Shown: positions 7,248 to 14,481, counted from the first letter of the stretch. The stretch: DNA of 18,245 nt from Erysipelotrichaceae bacterium (GCA_017561615.1 JAFZBT010000063.1:1-18245), one strand, 5' to 3'. Numbers and translations: made by a program. The notes: generated by a model from the letters alone, not told the origin.

Positions 7248-8213
7248 CTAGGCCTTGTTGTCGCAGCCGAGAACGTCGATGATCTTATGCTTGACCAGCT
7301 GCTTGATGTTCTCTCTGGCGGGCTTCAGATACTGTCTGGGGTCGAAGTCAGCCGGATGCTCATCGAAGTACTTGCGGATCGTGCCGGTCATGGCCAGACG
7401 CAGGTCGGAGTCGATGTTGATCTTGCAGACAGCCAGTCTTGAAGCTTCGCGGAGCTGTTCCTCAGGAACGCCAACGGCATCAGGCATGTTGCCGCCGTGC
7501 TCGTTGATCATCTTGACGTATTCCTGCGGTACGGAGCTGGAGCCGTGCAGAACGATGGGGAAACCCGGCAGTCTCTTGGAGATCTCTTCGAGGATGTCGA
7601 ATCTCAGCGGAGGCGGTACCAGAACGCCTTCTTCATTTCTGGTGCACTGTTCGGGTTTGAACTTGTAGGCACCGTGGCTGGTTCCGATGGCGATGGCCAG
7701 GGAGTCGCAGCCGGTTCTTCTGACGAATTCCTCAACGTCTTCCGGACGGGTGTAGGATGAATCCTCAGCGGAGACCTTTACTTCGTCCTCAACGCCGGCC
7801 AGAGTTCCCAACTCAGCTTCGACGACAACGCCGTGAGCATGGGCATACTCGACAACCTTTCTGGTCTCGGCGATGTTTTCCTCAAACGGCTTGCTTGAGC
7901 AGTCGATCATGACGGAAGTGAAGCCGTCGTCGATGCAGCTCTTGCAGGTCTCGAAACTGTCGCCATGGTCCAGATGCAGGACGATCGGCAGGCCGGTCTC
8001 AATGATGGCAGCCTCAACCAGCTTGACCAGGTAAGTGCGGTTGGCATAGGCTCTGGCACCCTTGGATACCTGCAGGATGACCGGGGCATTGCACTCCTTG
8101 GCAGCTTCGGTAATGGCCTGGATGATTTCCATGTTGTTGACATTGAAAGCACCGATGGCATAGCCGCCGTTATAAGCCTTCTCAAACATTTCCTTTGAAG
8201 TTACTAATGGCAT
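7248..8213 (-). CDS. fba: Class II fructose-bisphosphate aldolase, copy 2
   Basis: This 321-residue class II aldolase catalyses the reversible cleavage of fructose 1,6-bisphosphate in glycolysis. HLDHG at 80-84 (Asp82, His83), AELG (Glu134), GTSHGAYK (His180), VLHGSSS (His223) and KINIDSDLR (264-272) are all intact, so metal and phosphate sites are complete. The frame is open much further upstream, but AGGAGG at 8226-8221 on the complement and the start of copy 1 both support 8213. Over the first 84 residues 43 are identical to copy 1. A 10-residue insert lies between KPEQ and PPLRF. This copy looks closer to standard housekeeping enzymes. It is a single-gene unit with its own promoter and shares a terminator with the converging operon. 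Confidence 0.93.
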   Translation of the reverse strand: MPLVTSKEMFEKAYNGGYAIGAFNVNNMEIIQAITEAAKECNAPVILQVSKGARAYANRTYLVKLVEAAIIETGLPIVLHLDHGDSFETCKSCIDDGFTSVMIDCSSKPFEENIAETRKVVEYAHAHGVVVEAELGTLAGVEDEVKVSAEDSSYTRPEDVEEFVRRTGCDSLAIAIGTSHGAYKFKPEQCTRNEEGVLVPPPLRFDILEEISKRLPGFPIVLHGSSSVPQEYVKMINEHGGNMPDAVGVPEEQLREASRLAVCKINIDSDLRLAMTGTIRKYFDEHPADFDPRQYLKPARENIKQLVKHKIIDVLGCDNKA

Positions 8214-8250
8214 ATATTTTCCTCCTAAAAATCCATTAACTGCTATAAAC

Positions 8251-8259
8251 ATTCTAACA
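8251..8259 (-). promoter_or_regulatory. Extended -10 box of aldolase copy 2
   Basis: On the minus strand TGTTAGAAT (8259 to 8251) is an extended -10 element about 38 bases before the ATG. No convincing -35 hexamer sits at the right distance, as is common for TGn promoters. Confidence 0.5.
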
Positions 8260-8321
8260 TAACAGCCGCGGAAAAGCACGACATGAATTCTCCAGTTAGC
8301 ATATGACAACCGGAATAAAAC

Positions 8322-8366
8322 AAAAAAAGGTCCGCTCCGTTTCTGATCGATCGGGAGCGGTCCTTT
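8322..8366 (-). terminator. Terminator of the AIM24-family gene
   Basis: AAAGGTCCGCTCC (8326-8338) pairs with GGAGCGGTCCTTT (8354-8366) with one mismatch and a 15-base loop. On the minus strand the stem is followed by seven T residues (8328 to 8322). It lies 20 bases after the stop codon. Confidence 0.85.
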
Positions 8367-8385
8367 CATTCAGCATCAGATCAGA

Positions 8386-9084
8386 CTAATCGCTGCTGGA
8401 AGTCGTGTTTCTGGTCGGGATGTACGGGATGACGCGGTTGGCCAGATCCATGGCGGTCATGCTCTGCAGCCATACCTTGCCCGGGCCGGTCAGAACGGTC
8501 ATGAACAGGCCTTCGCCGCTGAACATGATGTTCTTGAAGCCCTTGACGCTTTCGATGTCATAGCCGCAGGTAGCCTCAAACATCGCCAGTTTGGAAGTGG
8601 ATACCTTGATCCTTTCGCCGGCCTTCAGCTCGACTTCGCGGATGGAACCGTCCATCTCCACGAACATGGTTCCCCGGCCGGAGAACTTCTGCAGAATGAA
8701 GCCTTCGCCGCCGAACAGGCCGGCGCCGAGCTTCTTGTTGAAGACGGCTTCGAAGGTAACTTCGGGAGTAGCGCCCAGGAAGGCGCCCTTCTGGGCAATG
8801 TAGTCCATTGAGCCGTTCAGCTCAAAGGCTCTGATCTCGCCCGGCAGATCCGAAGACAGAGTGATCTTCTGTTCATCGGCATCAGCCGTCCAGGTAGCCT
8901 GGAACATGGAATCGCCGGCAAAGGCTCTTCCCAGACTCTTCAGAAAGCCGCCTCTCATGCTGGTGTCCAGAGAGATATTTTCGCTCATCCAGGCCATGGC
9001 GCCGGACTGGGTATAAATGCTTTCACCGCGGTCCAGGCTGACTTCAACTGCGGGCAGGTGTCCGCCGTAAATTTCGTATTTCAT
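8386..9084 (-). CDS. AIM24 / TIGR00266 family protein
   Basis: This 232-residue protein matches the TIGR00266 (AIM24-like) family. It starts with a short strand and LDRGESIYTQSGAMAWM, continues through SLGRAFAGDSMFQ and FLGATPEV, and carries GAGLFGGEGFILQKFSG in the middle, all characteristic segments. These proteins fold as repeated beta-rich barrels; the yeast relative AIM24 is mitochondrial, while bacterial members have no established biochemical role. The length is normal for the family. AGGAGGA (9097-9091 on the complement) fixes the start. It is transcribed away from tyrS and has its own promoter and terminator, so it is a single-gene unit. Confidence 0.88.
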   Translation of the reverse strand: MKYEIYGGHLPAVEVSLDRGESIYTQSGAMAWMSENISLDTSMRGGFLKSLGRAFAGDSMFQATWTADADEQKITLSSDLPGEIRAFELNGSMDYIAQKGAFLGATPEVTFEAVFNKKLGAGLFGGEGFILQKFSGRGTMFVEMDGSIREVELKAGERIKVSTSKLAMFEATCGYDIESVKGFKNIMFSGEGLFMTVLTGPGKVWLQSMTAMDLANRVIPYIPTRNTTSSSD

Positions 9085-9108
9085 TTCCTATCCTCCTGTA
9101 ACAGTTAA

Positions 9109-9137
9109 ATTATACATCATCGTCACGGTAGCTTCTA
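9109..9137 (-). promoter_or_regulatory. Promoter of the AIM24-family gene
   Basis: A perfect TATAAT reads on the minus strand at 9114-9109. The -35 match, TAGAAG at 9137-9132 with 17-base spacing, is weak. The leader would be only about 18 bases and nearly all ribosome binding site. Confidence 0.5.
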
Positions 9138-9199
9138 GCGCCGGAGAAAGCCGGGAGGCGGAAAAAAAGGAAAATTGACGCTCTCTGTCCGGGACATTG

Positions 9200-9208
9200 T
9201 GCTATAAT
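9200..9208 (+). promoter_or_regulatory. Extended -10 promoter of the tyrS leader
   Basis: TGCTATAAT (9200-9208) is a consensus extended -10 box. The TTGACG further upstream (9175-9180) is 22 bases away, too far for a normal -35. Transcription would start near 9215. Confidence 0.65.
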
Positions 9209-9214
9209 CTTACT

Positions 9215-9345
9215 AACCGGCGATGATGGAATTTACGACTCCGTAGCCGGACCGTGAAGCCGCGTTAAGGCAGAGAGTGTGTGATGAAATTCATGAATCA
9301 GGGTGGTACCGCGCGTAAGGCGTCCCTGAAGGAGTGAATTTTTTT
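9215..9345 (+). promoter_or_regulatory. T-box leader (tyrosine-specific), compact form
   Basis: The 14-base T-box core AGGGTGGTACCGCG is at 9300-9313. It forms the antiterminator with CGTCCCT: helix A1 is CAGGG/CCCTG (9299-9303 with 9324-9328), the TGGT bulge at 9304-9307 pairs with the tRNA NCCA end, and the T fits the A discriminator of tRNA-Tyr. Upstream, CCGGC (9217-9221) pairs with GCCGG (9246-9250), and an inner helix closes a 9-base loop holding TAC (9234-9236), a tyrosine codon fitting the specifier. Uncharged tRNA-Tyr would thus raise tyrS expression. Stem I spans only about 34 bases, far shorter than in typical T-boxes. Seven T residues follow at 9339-9345. Confidence 0.9.
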
Positions 9346-9368
9346 GTTTTCTGGAAAGGAAGTATATC

Positions 9369-10607
9369 ATGAGCAAGGAAATGACATTTTTTGAGGAACT
9401 GCAGTGGCGAGGCCTGGTTCAGGACATCAGTTCGCCGGAGCTGATCGACAAGCTGAACGAGGGAGGTTTGACCTTCTACATCGGCACCGACCCGACTGCC
9501 GATTCCATGCACATCGGCCATTATTCATCGTTTCTGATCTCCAAGCGGCTGGCTCAGCACGGCCATCACCCGATCCTTCTGGTCGGCGGGGCTACCGGCA
9601 TGATCGGCGACCCCAAGCCGGATTCCGAACGCCCGATGATCACCAAGGAAGAAGTCGAGCACAACATCGCCGGTCTGAAGGCCCAGGCGGAGAAGATCTT
9701 CGGCTTTGAGGTGGTCAACAACATGGACTGGACCAAGGACATCAACGTCATTGACTTTCTGCGTGACTACGGCAAGTACTTCAACATCGGCTACATGCTG
9801 GCCAAGGACAAGGTCAGAAGCCGCATGGAAAGCGGCATCACCTATGCCGAATTCAGCTACATGATCCTGCAGGCTCTGGACTTCCTGCATCTGTATGAGA
9901 CCCGCAACTGCACTCTGCAGGTGGCCGGCAGCGACCAGTGGGGCAACATCACTTCCGGCATCGAACTGATCCGCCGCAAGATCGACAAGACCGCCTACGG
10001 CATGGTCATGCCGTTAGTCACCGACTCCACCGGCAAGAAGTTCGGCAAGACCGAAGGCAACGCCCTGTGGCTGGACAAGAACAAGACCTCAAGCTACCAG
10101 ATGTATCAGTACCTGATCAACCTGGAAGACTCGATGATCATCGACTACCTCAAGAAGCTCACCTTCCTGACTCCCGAACAGATCATGGAGATCGAGAAGC
10201 AGCACAATGAAGCTCCGCACCTGCGCATCGCCCACAAGGCTCTGGCCAAAGACATCATTACCGGTCTGCACGGAGAAGAGGAATACGAAAAGGCCGTCAA
10301 GATCTCCGAAGCCCTCTTCGGCGGCGATCTCAGCGGGCTGAGTTCTGACGACATCATGCAGTGCGCTTCCCAGGTCCCCAACTTCCGCATCAATGCGGGC
10401 GAGACGCTGATCGACATGCTGGTCAATAACCAGGTATGTTCCAGCCGCCGGGAAGCCAGAGAGATGCTGGCATCAGGAGCCATCAGCCTGAACAATCAGC
10501 GCTACAGCGATGAGAATACCCCGATGAGCAGAGAGATGGCCATCGACGGCAAGGTCATCATCATCCGCAAGGGCAAGAAGAAACAGTACATCGGCTTATT
10601 TGATTAA
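9369..10607 (+). CDS. tyrS: Tyrosyl-tRNA synthetase
   Basis: This 412-residue class I synthetase charges tRNA-Tyr with tyrosine in the cytoplasm. HIGH is at 48-51 and the KMSKS-equivalent is KFGKT at 224-228. YIGTDPTADSMHIGH and QVAGSDQWGNIT (184-195) are hallmark tyrosine- and ATP-site segments. The C-terminal part (about 345-412) is an S4 RNA-binding domain with SSRREAREMLASGAISLN. Length and layout are normal, of the KFGKT (KFGKS-like) TyrRS type. The start is set by AAAGGA at 9355-9360. The gene is preceded by a tyrosine T-box, so it is likely induced by uncharged tRNA-Tyr. The pepC gene starts 36 bases after the stop with no terminator between, so the two may be co-transcribed. Confidence 0.97.
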   Translation: MSKEMTFFEELQWRGLVQDISSPELIDKLNEGGLTFYIGTDPTADSMHIGHYSSFLISKRLAQHGHHPILLVGGATGMIGDPKPDSERPMITKEEVEHNIAGLKAQAEKIFGFEVVNNMDWTKDINVIDFLRDYGKYFNIGYMLAKDKVRSRMESGITYAEFSYMILQALDFLHLYETRNCTLQVAGSDQWGNITSGIELIRRKIDKTAYGMVMPLVTDSTGKKFGKTEGNALWLDKNKTSSYQMYQYLINLEDSMIIDYLKKLTFLTPEQIMEIEKQHNEAPHLRIAHKALAKDIITGLHGEEEYEKAVKISEALFGGDLSGLSSDDIMQCASQVPNFRINAGETLIDMLVNNQVCSSRREAREMLASGAISLNNQRYSDENTPMSREMAIDGKVIIIRKGKKKQYIGLFD

Positions 10608-10643
10608 CATGCAGGCCGTTTGCCAAGCAAGGGAGGAAACAAC

Positions 10644-11975
10644 ATGTCAAAAACCATTACGGCTGACCAGCTGAAGAACTGGTCGGGAGCCTACAACGCC
10701 TCTTCAGAGCGCCGTCTGGCGACTCTGGCCATGTCCAAGACCGATCTGAAGGATGTCTCCTATGACATTCATAACAGCTTCGACATGAACTTCCGGTTCT
10801 CCATTGAACTGCCGAGTCTGCCGGTCACCAACCAGCAGGCCACCGGCCGCTGCTGGCTGTTCTCGGCGACCAACATCCTCAGGGAACGGATCGCTGCCCA
10901 GCTGAACATGGAGAACTTCGAATTATCGCAGAGCTATCTGGCTTTCTGGGATAAGTTTGAAAGAGCCAACTTCATGCTGGAGAGGATCATCGATACGGCT
11001 GATAGGCCGACCGATGACCGCCTGGTTCAGTTCATCCTGACGACCGGCGTCCATGACGGCGGTCAGTGGGAGATGTTCGCCAACATCGTCCGCAAGTACG
11101 GCCTGGTTCCCAAGAACGTCTTCGATGAGACCTTCCAGTCTTCGCACAGCCGCTCGATGAACGCCGTGCTCAATACCAACATGAAGGTCTGCGCGGTCCG
11201 GCTCAGAAAGCTGGCAGCTCAGGGAAAGAGCAGGGAAGAACTGGAAGCCATCAAGGCGCAGATGCTGGAGAAGGTGTATGGATTTTTGTGCAGCTGCTAC
11301 AGCGAGCCGCCGGTCAGCTTCGACTTTGAATACACCGACAAGGAAAAGAAGTATCATGCGGAAAGAGGGCTGACCCCCATGGCTTTCTATGAGAAATACG
11401 TGGGCAATTATCTCGATGAACTGGTAAGCATCATCAATGCTCCGACCGCCGACAAGCCCTTCCACAGGACCTATACGATCGACTGCCTGGGCAACGTCGA
11501 AGGCGGCAATGACGTCATCCACCTCAATCTGCCGATGGATGAGTTCAAGAAAGCCATCATCGACCAGCTGAAGGACGGCAAGATCGTCTGGTTCGGCTCT
11601 GATGTCGGCAAGGACGGCGAGCGGGAAAAAGGCCTTTGGGATGACAATTCCTACGATGCCTCGCTGCTGAGCGGCCTGGATCTGCAGCTCAGCAAGGCCG
11701 ATGGGCTTGATTACTGGCATTCCGCCATGAACCATGCGATGGTCATCACCGGCGTCAATCTGGTCGATGATAAGCCGACCCGCTGGAAGATCGAAAACAG
11801 CTGGGGCGACAAGAACGGTTCCAAGGGCTACTATATCTGTTCCGACAGCTGGTTTGACAAATATGTCTATCAGGCAGCGGTGGAAAGAAAGTACCTCGGC
11901 GATCTGGCCAAGCTGGCCAAGCAGCAGCCGGTCGTTCTGGACGCCTGGGATCCGATGGGAACCCTGGCCGATTAA
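10644..11975 (+). CDS. pepC: Aminopeptidase C (bleomycin hydrolase family, C1B)
   Basis: This 443-residue cytoplasmic cysteine aminopeptidase belongs to the PepC/bleomycin hydrolase family, which trims N-terminal residues from peptides and usually forms hexamers. The catalytic triad is visible: Cys70 in QQATGRCWLFSA, His364 in NHAMVITGV, and Asn385 in ENSWGD. The C terminus reads AWDPMGTLAD, the conserved tail that reaches into the active site in relatives. The frame opens eight codons earlier, but GGGAGG at 10630-10635 supports 10644. Length matches the family. It lies 36 bases downstream of tyrS on the same strand, so read-through from the T-box-controlled transcript is plausible and would link peptide-derived amino acid supply to tyrosine starvation; that link is inference. 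Confidence 0.95.
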   Translation: MSKTITADQLKNWSGAYNASSERRLATLAMSKTDLKDVSYDIHNSFDMNFRFSIELPSLPVTNQQATGRCWLFSATNILRERIAAQLNMENFELSQSYLAFWDKFERANFMLERIIDTADRPTDDRLVQFILTTGVHDGGQWEMFANIVRKYGLVPKNVFDETFQSSHSRSMNAVLNTNMKVCAVRLRKLAAQGKSREELEAIKAQMLEKVYGFLCSCYSEPPVSFDFEYTDKEKKYHAERGLTPMAFYEKYVGNYLDELVSIINAPTADKPFHRTYTIDCLGNVEGGNDVIHLNLPMDEFKKAIIDQLKDGKIVWFGSDVGKDGEREKGLWDDNSYDASLLSGLDLQLSKADGLDYWHSAMNHAMVITGVNLVDDKPTRWKIENSWGDKNGSKGYYICSDSWFDKYVYQAAVERKYLGDLAKLAKQQPVVLDAWDPMGTLAD

Positions 11976-11983
11976 GGCAAGCG

Positions 11984-12008
11984 AAAACCCCGATCACTCG
12001 GGGTTTTT
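11984..12008. terminator. Bidirectional terminator after pepC
   Basis: AAAACCCCGA (11984-11993) pairs perfectly with TCGGGGTTTT (11998-12007) around TCAC, with a T run to 12008. It fills the 41-base gap to the convergent acyltransferase gene and can serve both. Confidence 0.9.
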
Positions 12009-12016
12009 CTTGGGTC

Positions 12017-12894
12017 TTACTTGCCTAAGCTGTTGTAGACTTCATCGGGCAGCTTCTGGCTTAACGGCTGTTCCAGATATATCTCCGGTTGCTGCAGAAA
12101 CAGCTGCAGCATCTTGATGCTCTTGGAGAAGTAGTAGCCGTCGGCGATGCGCTCGTCAACGGTGAAGCCGAATTCCACGCCGGGGTGGAACTCAACCTTC
12201 TTCTTGTCAAAGAAGGGCAGGTCGCCGGACTTGCCGACCACCAGGAACAGTGAGGTGGTTCCCCAGTTGCTCAGATGGTGGAAGCCCATCGGCAGACCGA
12301 TGGAGCCCAGGTTGGCAAAGATGATCGATGAATGGTAGATGTCGGATTCCACCAGGGCCGGGATGACGATGCCGTGTCTCTCCAGCCAGGCGATGAAGGC
12401 GATGATCGGCCGGGAAATGAACTTGGGCAGCTTGTTGAAGGTGTCCATGACGCCGGTGGTCTCATCGACGTAGGTCTTGCTCTTGAGCTTGAGCAGCTGT
12501 CTTTTCAGTTCGTTGTGAACGTCATCGATGGTCCATTCCGGCTTGGAATGCATGAAGCACAGCACCTCGCCGCCGTCGTCAGCGAATTCCTGCTTGACGG
12601 TGAAGGCTGCGGTGACTTCGTTGCGCTTGTACATCCGGCGGTCATGAATGAAGATGTTGAGCTTGCTGCGGAGGTGAATGGTCTTCAGCGCCGCAGTGAC
12701 GATGCACTGGTACATGTTGTACTTGTAGTCGGGGTTATCGGCATTTTTCTTCTTTACATATTCATTAAGGTTAGTCAGGTCGATCTTAAAAGAAAGAAAG
12801 TCTCGTTGTCGCATCTGTTGGGGAACATGAACGGCACGATGAAGTGCATCGAATCAATGTCCTTCAGATATTTGGCGTCAAATCTGTCTCCCAT
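12017..12894 (-). pseudogene. CAT/E2-like acyltransferase gene with a single-base frameshift
   Basis: The main frame (12814-12017, 265 codons) encodes a chloramphenicol-acetyltransferase/2-oxoacid-dehydrogenase-E2-like fold: FANLGSIGLPMGFHHLSNWGTTSLF, then FTVDERIADGYYFSKSI, equivalent to the HxxxDG region. It lacks a ribosome site and the family's usual beginning. That beginning (MGDRFDAKYLKDIDS, then IVPFMFPNRCDNETF) is in another frame from an ATG at 12894 with AGGAGA at 12907-12902 and a good promoter. The two frames meet in an A/G-rich run at about 12788-12801. The joined length, 878 bases, is one short of 293 codons, so one missing base explains it. The rest is undamaged, so the lesion is recent or a sequencing error. 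The usual catalytic His is Glu here. Confidence 0.85.
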
Positions 12895-12920
12895 AAATAG
12901 TTCTCCTTTATTTCCTAAAC

Positions 12921-12948
12921 ATTTTAGCACAACTGTGATGATGTTCAA
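12921..12948 (-). promoter_or_regulatory. Promoter of the frameshifted acyltransferase gene
   Basis: On the minus strand TTGAAC (12948-12943) lies 16 bases before TAAAAT (12926-12921), which is preceded by TGC to give an extended -10. It supports 12894 as the true start of the broken gene. Confidence 0.65.
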
Positions 12949-12961
12949 GACGGAAACGGGT

Positions 12962-12990
12962 TTGTCAAAGACAAGGGGGAAAGATAGAAT
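12962..12990 (+). promoter_or_regulatory. Promoter of gpsA
   Basis: TTGTCA (12962-12967) and TAGAAT (12985-12990) have exact 17-base spacing. The start would be near 12997, leaving a leader of about 20 bases. It is back to back with the acyltransferase promoter. Confidence 0.75.
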
Positions 12991-13017
12991 ATAGTTAAGA
13001 GAAAGCAGGGTGATCTG

Positions 13018-14430
13018 ATGAGCAGAATCGGAGTATTCGGCGCCGGTACCTGGGGCATTGCCCTGGCCCGGATGCTGCGGGGTAACAGTAATGAAGTAAC
13101 CGTCTGGTCGGCCCACCGGGAAACGGTCGATAATCTGAGAGAGACCCGCCGGCAGAAGAATCTGCCTAATGTAGTGCTGCCTGAAGGGCTGATCTATACG
13201 ACGGACATTGAAGAGACCTGCCGTGATCAGGAGATCATCGTGATCGCCGTGCCTTCCATTTACGTGCGGGAGACGGTCAGAAAGGCCGCGCCCTACGTTA
13301 CCGGAAAGCAGATCGTTGTCGACGTTGCCAAGGGCATTGAAGCAGGGACGCTGATGACGATGTCAGAGATAATCAATGAGGAAATAGGAAAGGTTCACGG
13401 CGAAAACTACTGCCCCGTCGTCACTCTTTCCGGACCGACCCACGCTGAGGAAGTAGCGGCCGAGCTGCCGTCAACCATCGTGGCAGCCAGCTGGGACGCT
13501 GAGGCGGCCAGGCGGATCCAGGATGTCTTTACCAGCGAGTACATGCGCGTCTATACCAACGATGACATCAAGGGCGTGGAGATCTGCGGAGCTCTGAAGA
13601 ACGTCATTGCCCTGGCCTCCGGCATTTCCGCCGGTTTGGGCTATGGCGATAACGCCCGGGCCGCCCTGATCACCAGAGGCATGGTGGAGATCGTCCGCCT
13701 GGGTGACAAGCTGGGCTGTCACAAGGATACCTTCTACGGTCTGGCCGGCATCGGCGATTTGATCGTCACGGCGACCAGCCATCACAGCCGCAACAACCGC
13801 TGCGGCTACTACATCGGCCAGGGGTACAGCGTCGAAGATGCCGTAAAGCAGGTAGGCATGGTAGTTGAAGGAATCAACACCATTGACGCCGCCATTACCC
13901 TGTCCCGACAGCTGGACGTCGACATGCCGATCGTAAAGGGCGTGGATCAGATCGTCAATCATGGGGCTGACCCCAGCGAGATCGTCCGCAGGCTGATGAA
14001 CCGGGACCGCAAGAGCGAACTTCCCAAGCCGCTGTTTGACCTGAATTACGAACGCATTGAAGACCCGCACCCGTCCGCGCTGACAAAGGACAGCCGGATC
14101 GTAGGCGTCTACGGCGACTTCGATCTGCCGGATTTCCGGACGATCAACTTTCTGCGCCGCAGCCGCATGCTGGGCGACTGGCTGATCGCCTTTGTCTGCA
14201 GCGATGAATACCAGGCTGAAGGCGGCCGGGAAAAGTGCGTGCTCAGCGCTCCGGAAAGAAGGGAACTGCTGCGCTCGATCGTCTACGTTGATGAAGTGGT
14301 TTCCGTCAGCTCTCCGGAAGAACTGAAGGAACAGCTTGACAGCCGTAACGTCAGCATGATCGCCCGCCGGCAGGGAGAAAGCGAGCCGGCAGATACCGGA
14401 CGGCAGACAGTTCACGTCCCTGCCAACTGA
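13018..14430 (+). CDS. gpsA: Glycerol-3-phosphate dehydrogenase fused to a degenerate cytidylyltransferase-like domain
   Basis: Residues 1-333 are a complete NAD(P)H-dependent glycerol-3-phosphate dehydrogenase, which makes glycerol 3-phosphate from dihydroxyacetone phosphate for membrane lipids. GAGTWG at 8-13 binds the cofactor, VAKGIE carries Lys105, GALKN carries Lys194, and GLAGIGDL (241-248) and SRNNRCG (257-263) are conserved. Usual GpsA proteins end near here, after LMNRDRKSE. About 137 further residues follow. From 360 on they align with TagD-type nucleotidyltransferases: YGDFDLPDFRT against YGTFDLLHWGH, LGDWLIAFVCSDEY against LGDYLIVxVSTDEF, and RRELLRSIVYVDEV against RKxILExIRYVDEV. 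Both HxGH histidines are absent (Asp372, Thr375), and no RTxGISTT motif is visible, so catalysis by this domain is unlikely. AGGGTG before 13018 sets the start. Confidence 0.92.
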   Translation: MSRIGVFGAGTWGIALARMLRGNSNEVTVWSAHRETVDNLRETRRQKNLPNVVLPEGLIYTTDIEETCRDQEIIVIAVPSIYVRETVRKAAPYVTGKQIVVDVAKGIEAGTLMTMSEIINEEIGKVHGENYCPVVTLSGPTHAEEVAAELPSTIVAASWDAEAARRIQDVFTSEYMRVYTNDDIKGVEICGALKNVIALASGISAGLGYGDNARAALITRGMVEIVRLGDKLGCHKDTFYGLAGIGDLIVTATSHHSRNNRCGYYIGQGYSVEDAVKQVGMVVEGINTIDAAITLSRQLDVDMPIVKGVDQIVNHGADPSEIVRRLMNRDRKSELPKPLFDLNYERIEDPHPSALTKDSRIVGVYGDFDLPDFRTINFLRRSRMLGDWLIAFVCSDEYQAEGGREKCVLSAPERRELLRSIVYVDEVVSVSSPEELKEQLDSRNVSMIARRQGESEPADTGRQTVHVPAN

Positions 14431-14438
14431 AGACAGAA

Positions 14439-14464
14439 AAAAAGACATTTGCGGATGTCTTTTT
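14439..14464. terminator. Bidirectional terminator between gpsA and the Fic-like gene
   Basis: AAAAAGACAT (14439-14448) pairs with ATGTCTTTTT (14455-14464) around TTGCGG. The A and T runs on both sides suit termination from both directions in the 51-base gap. Confidence 0.85.
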
Positions 14465-14481
14465 CTTCGGCTTGCCGGTTT

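Noticed and set aside
8214..8369. N-terminal extension of aldolase copy 2 by 52 open codons
   Set aside because: The stretch covers the terminator of the AIM24 gene and the aldolase promoter, has no family similarity, and AGGAGG with the conserved MPLVTSKEMF start lies downstream.
9175..9208. TTGACG paired with TATAAT as a standard sigma-A promoter for tyrS
   Set aside because: The spacing is 22 bases, too long; the extended -10 TGC is the better explanation.
12788..12801. Programmed -1 ribosomal frameshift in the acyltransferase gene
   Set aside because: No in-phase X-XXY-YYZ heptamer, and I saw no clear downstream stimulatory hairpin; a one-base deletion or sequencing slip is simpler. Not fully excluded.
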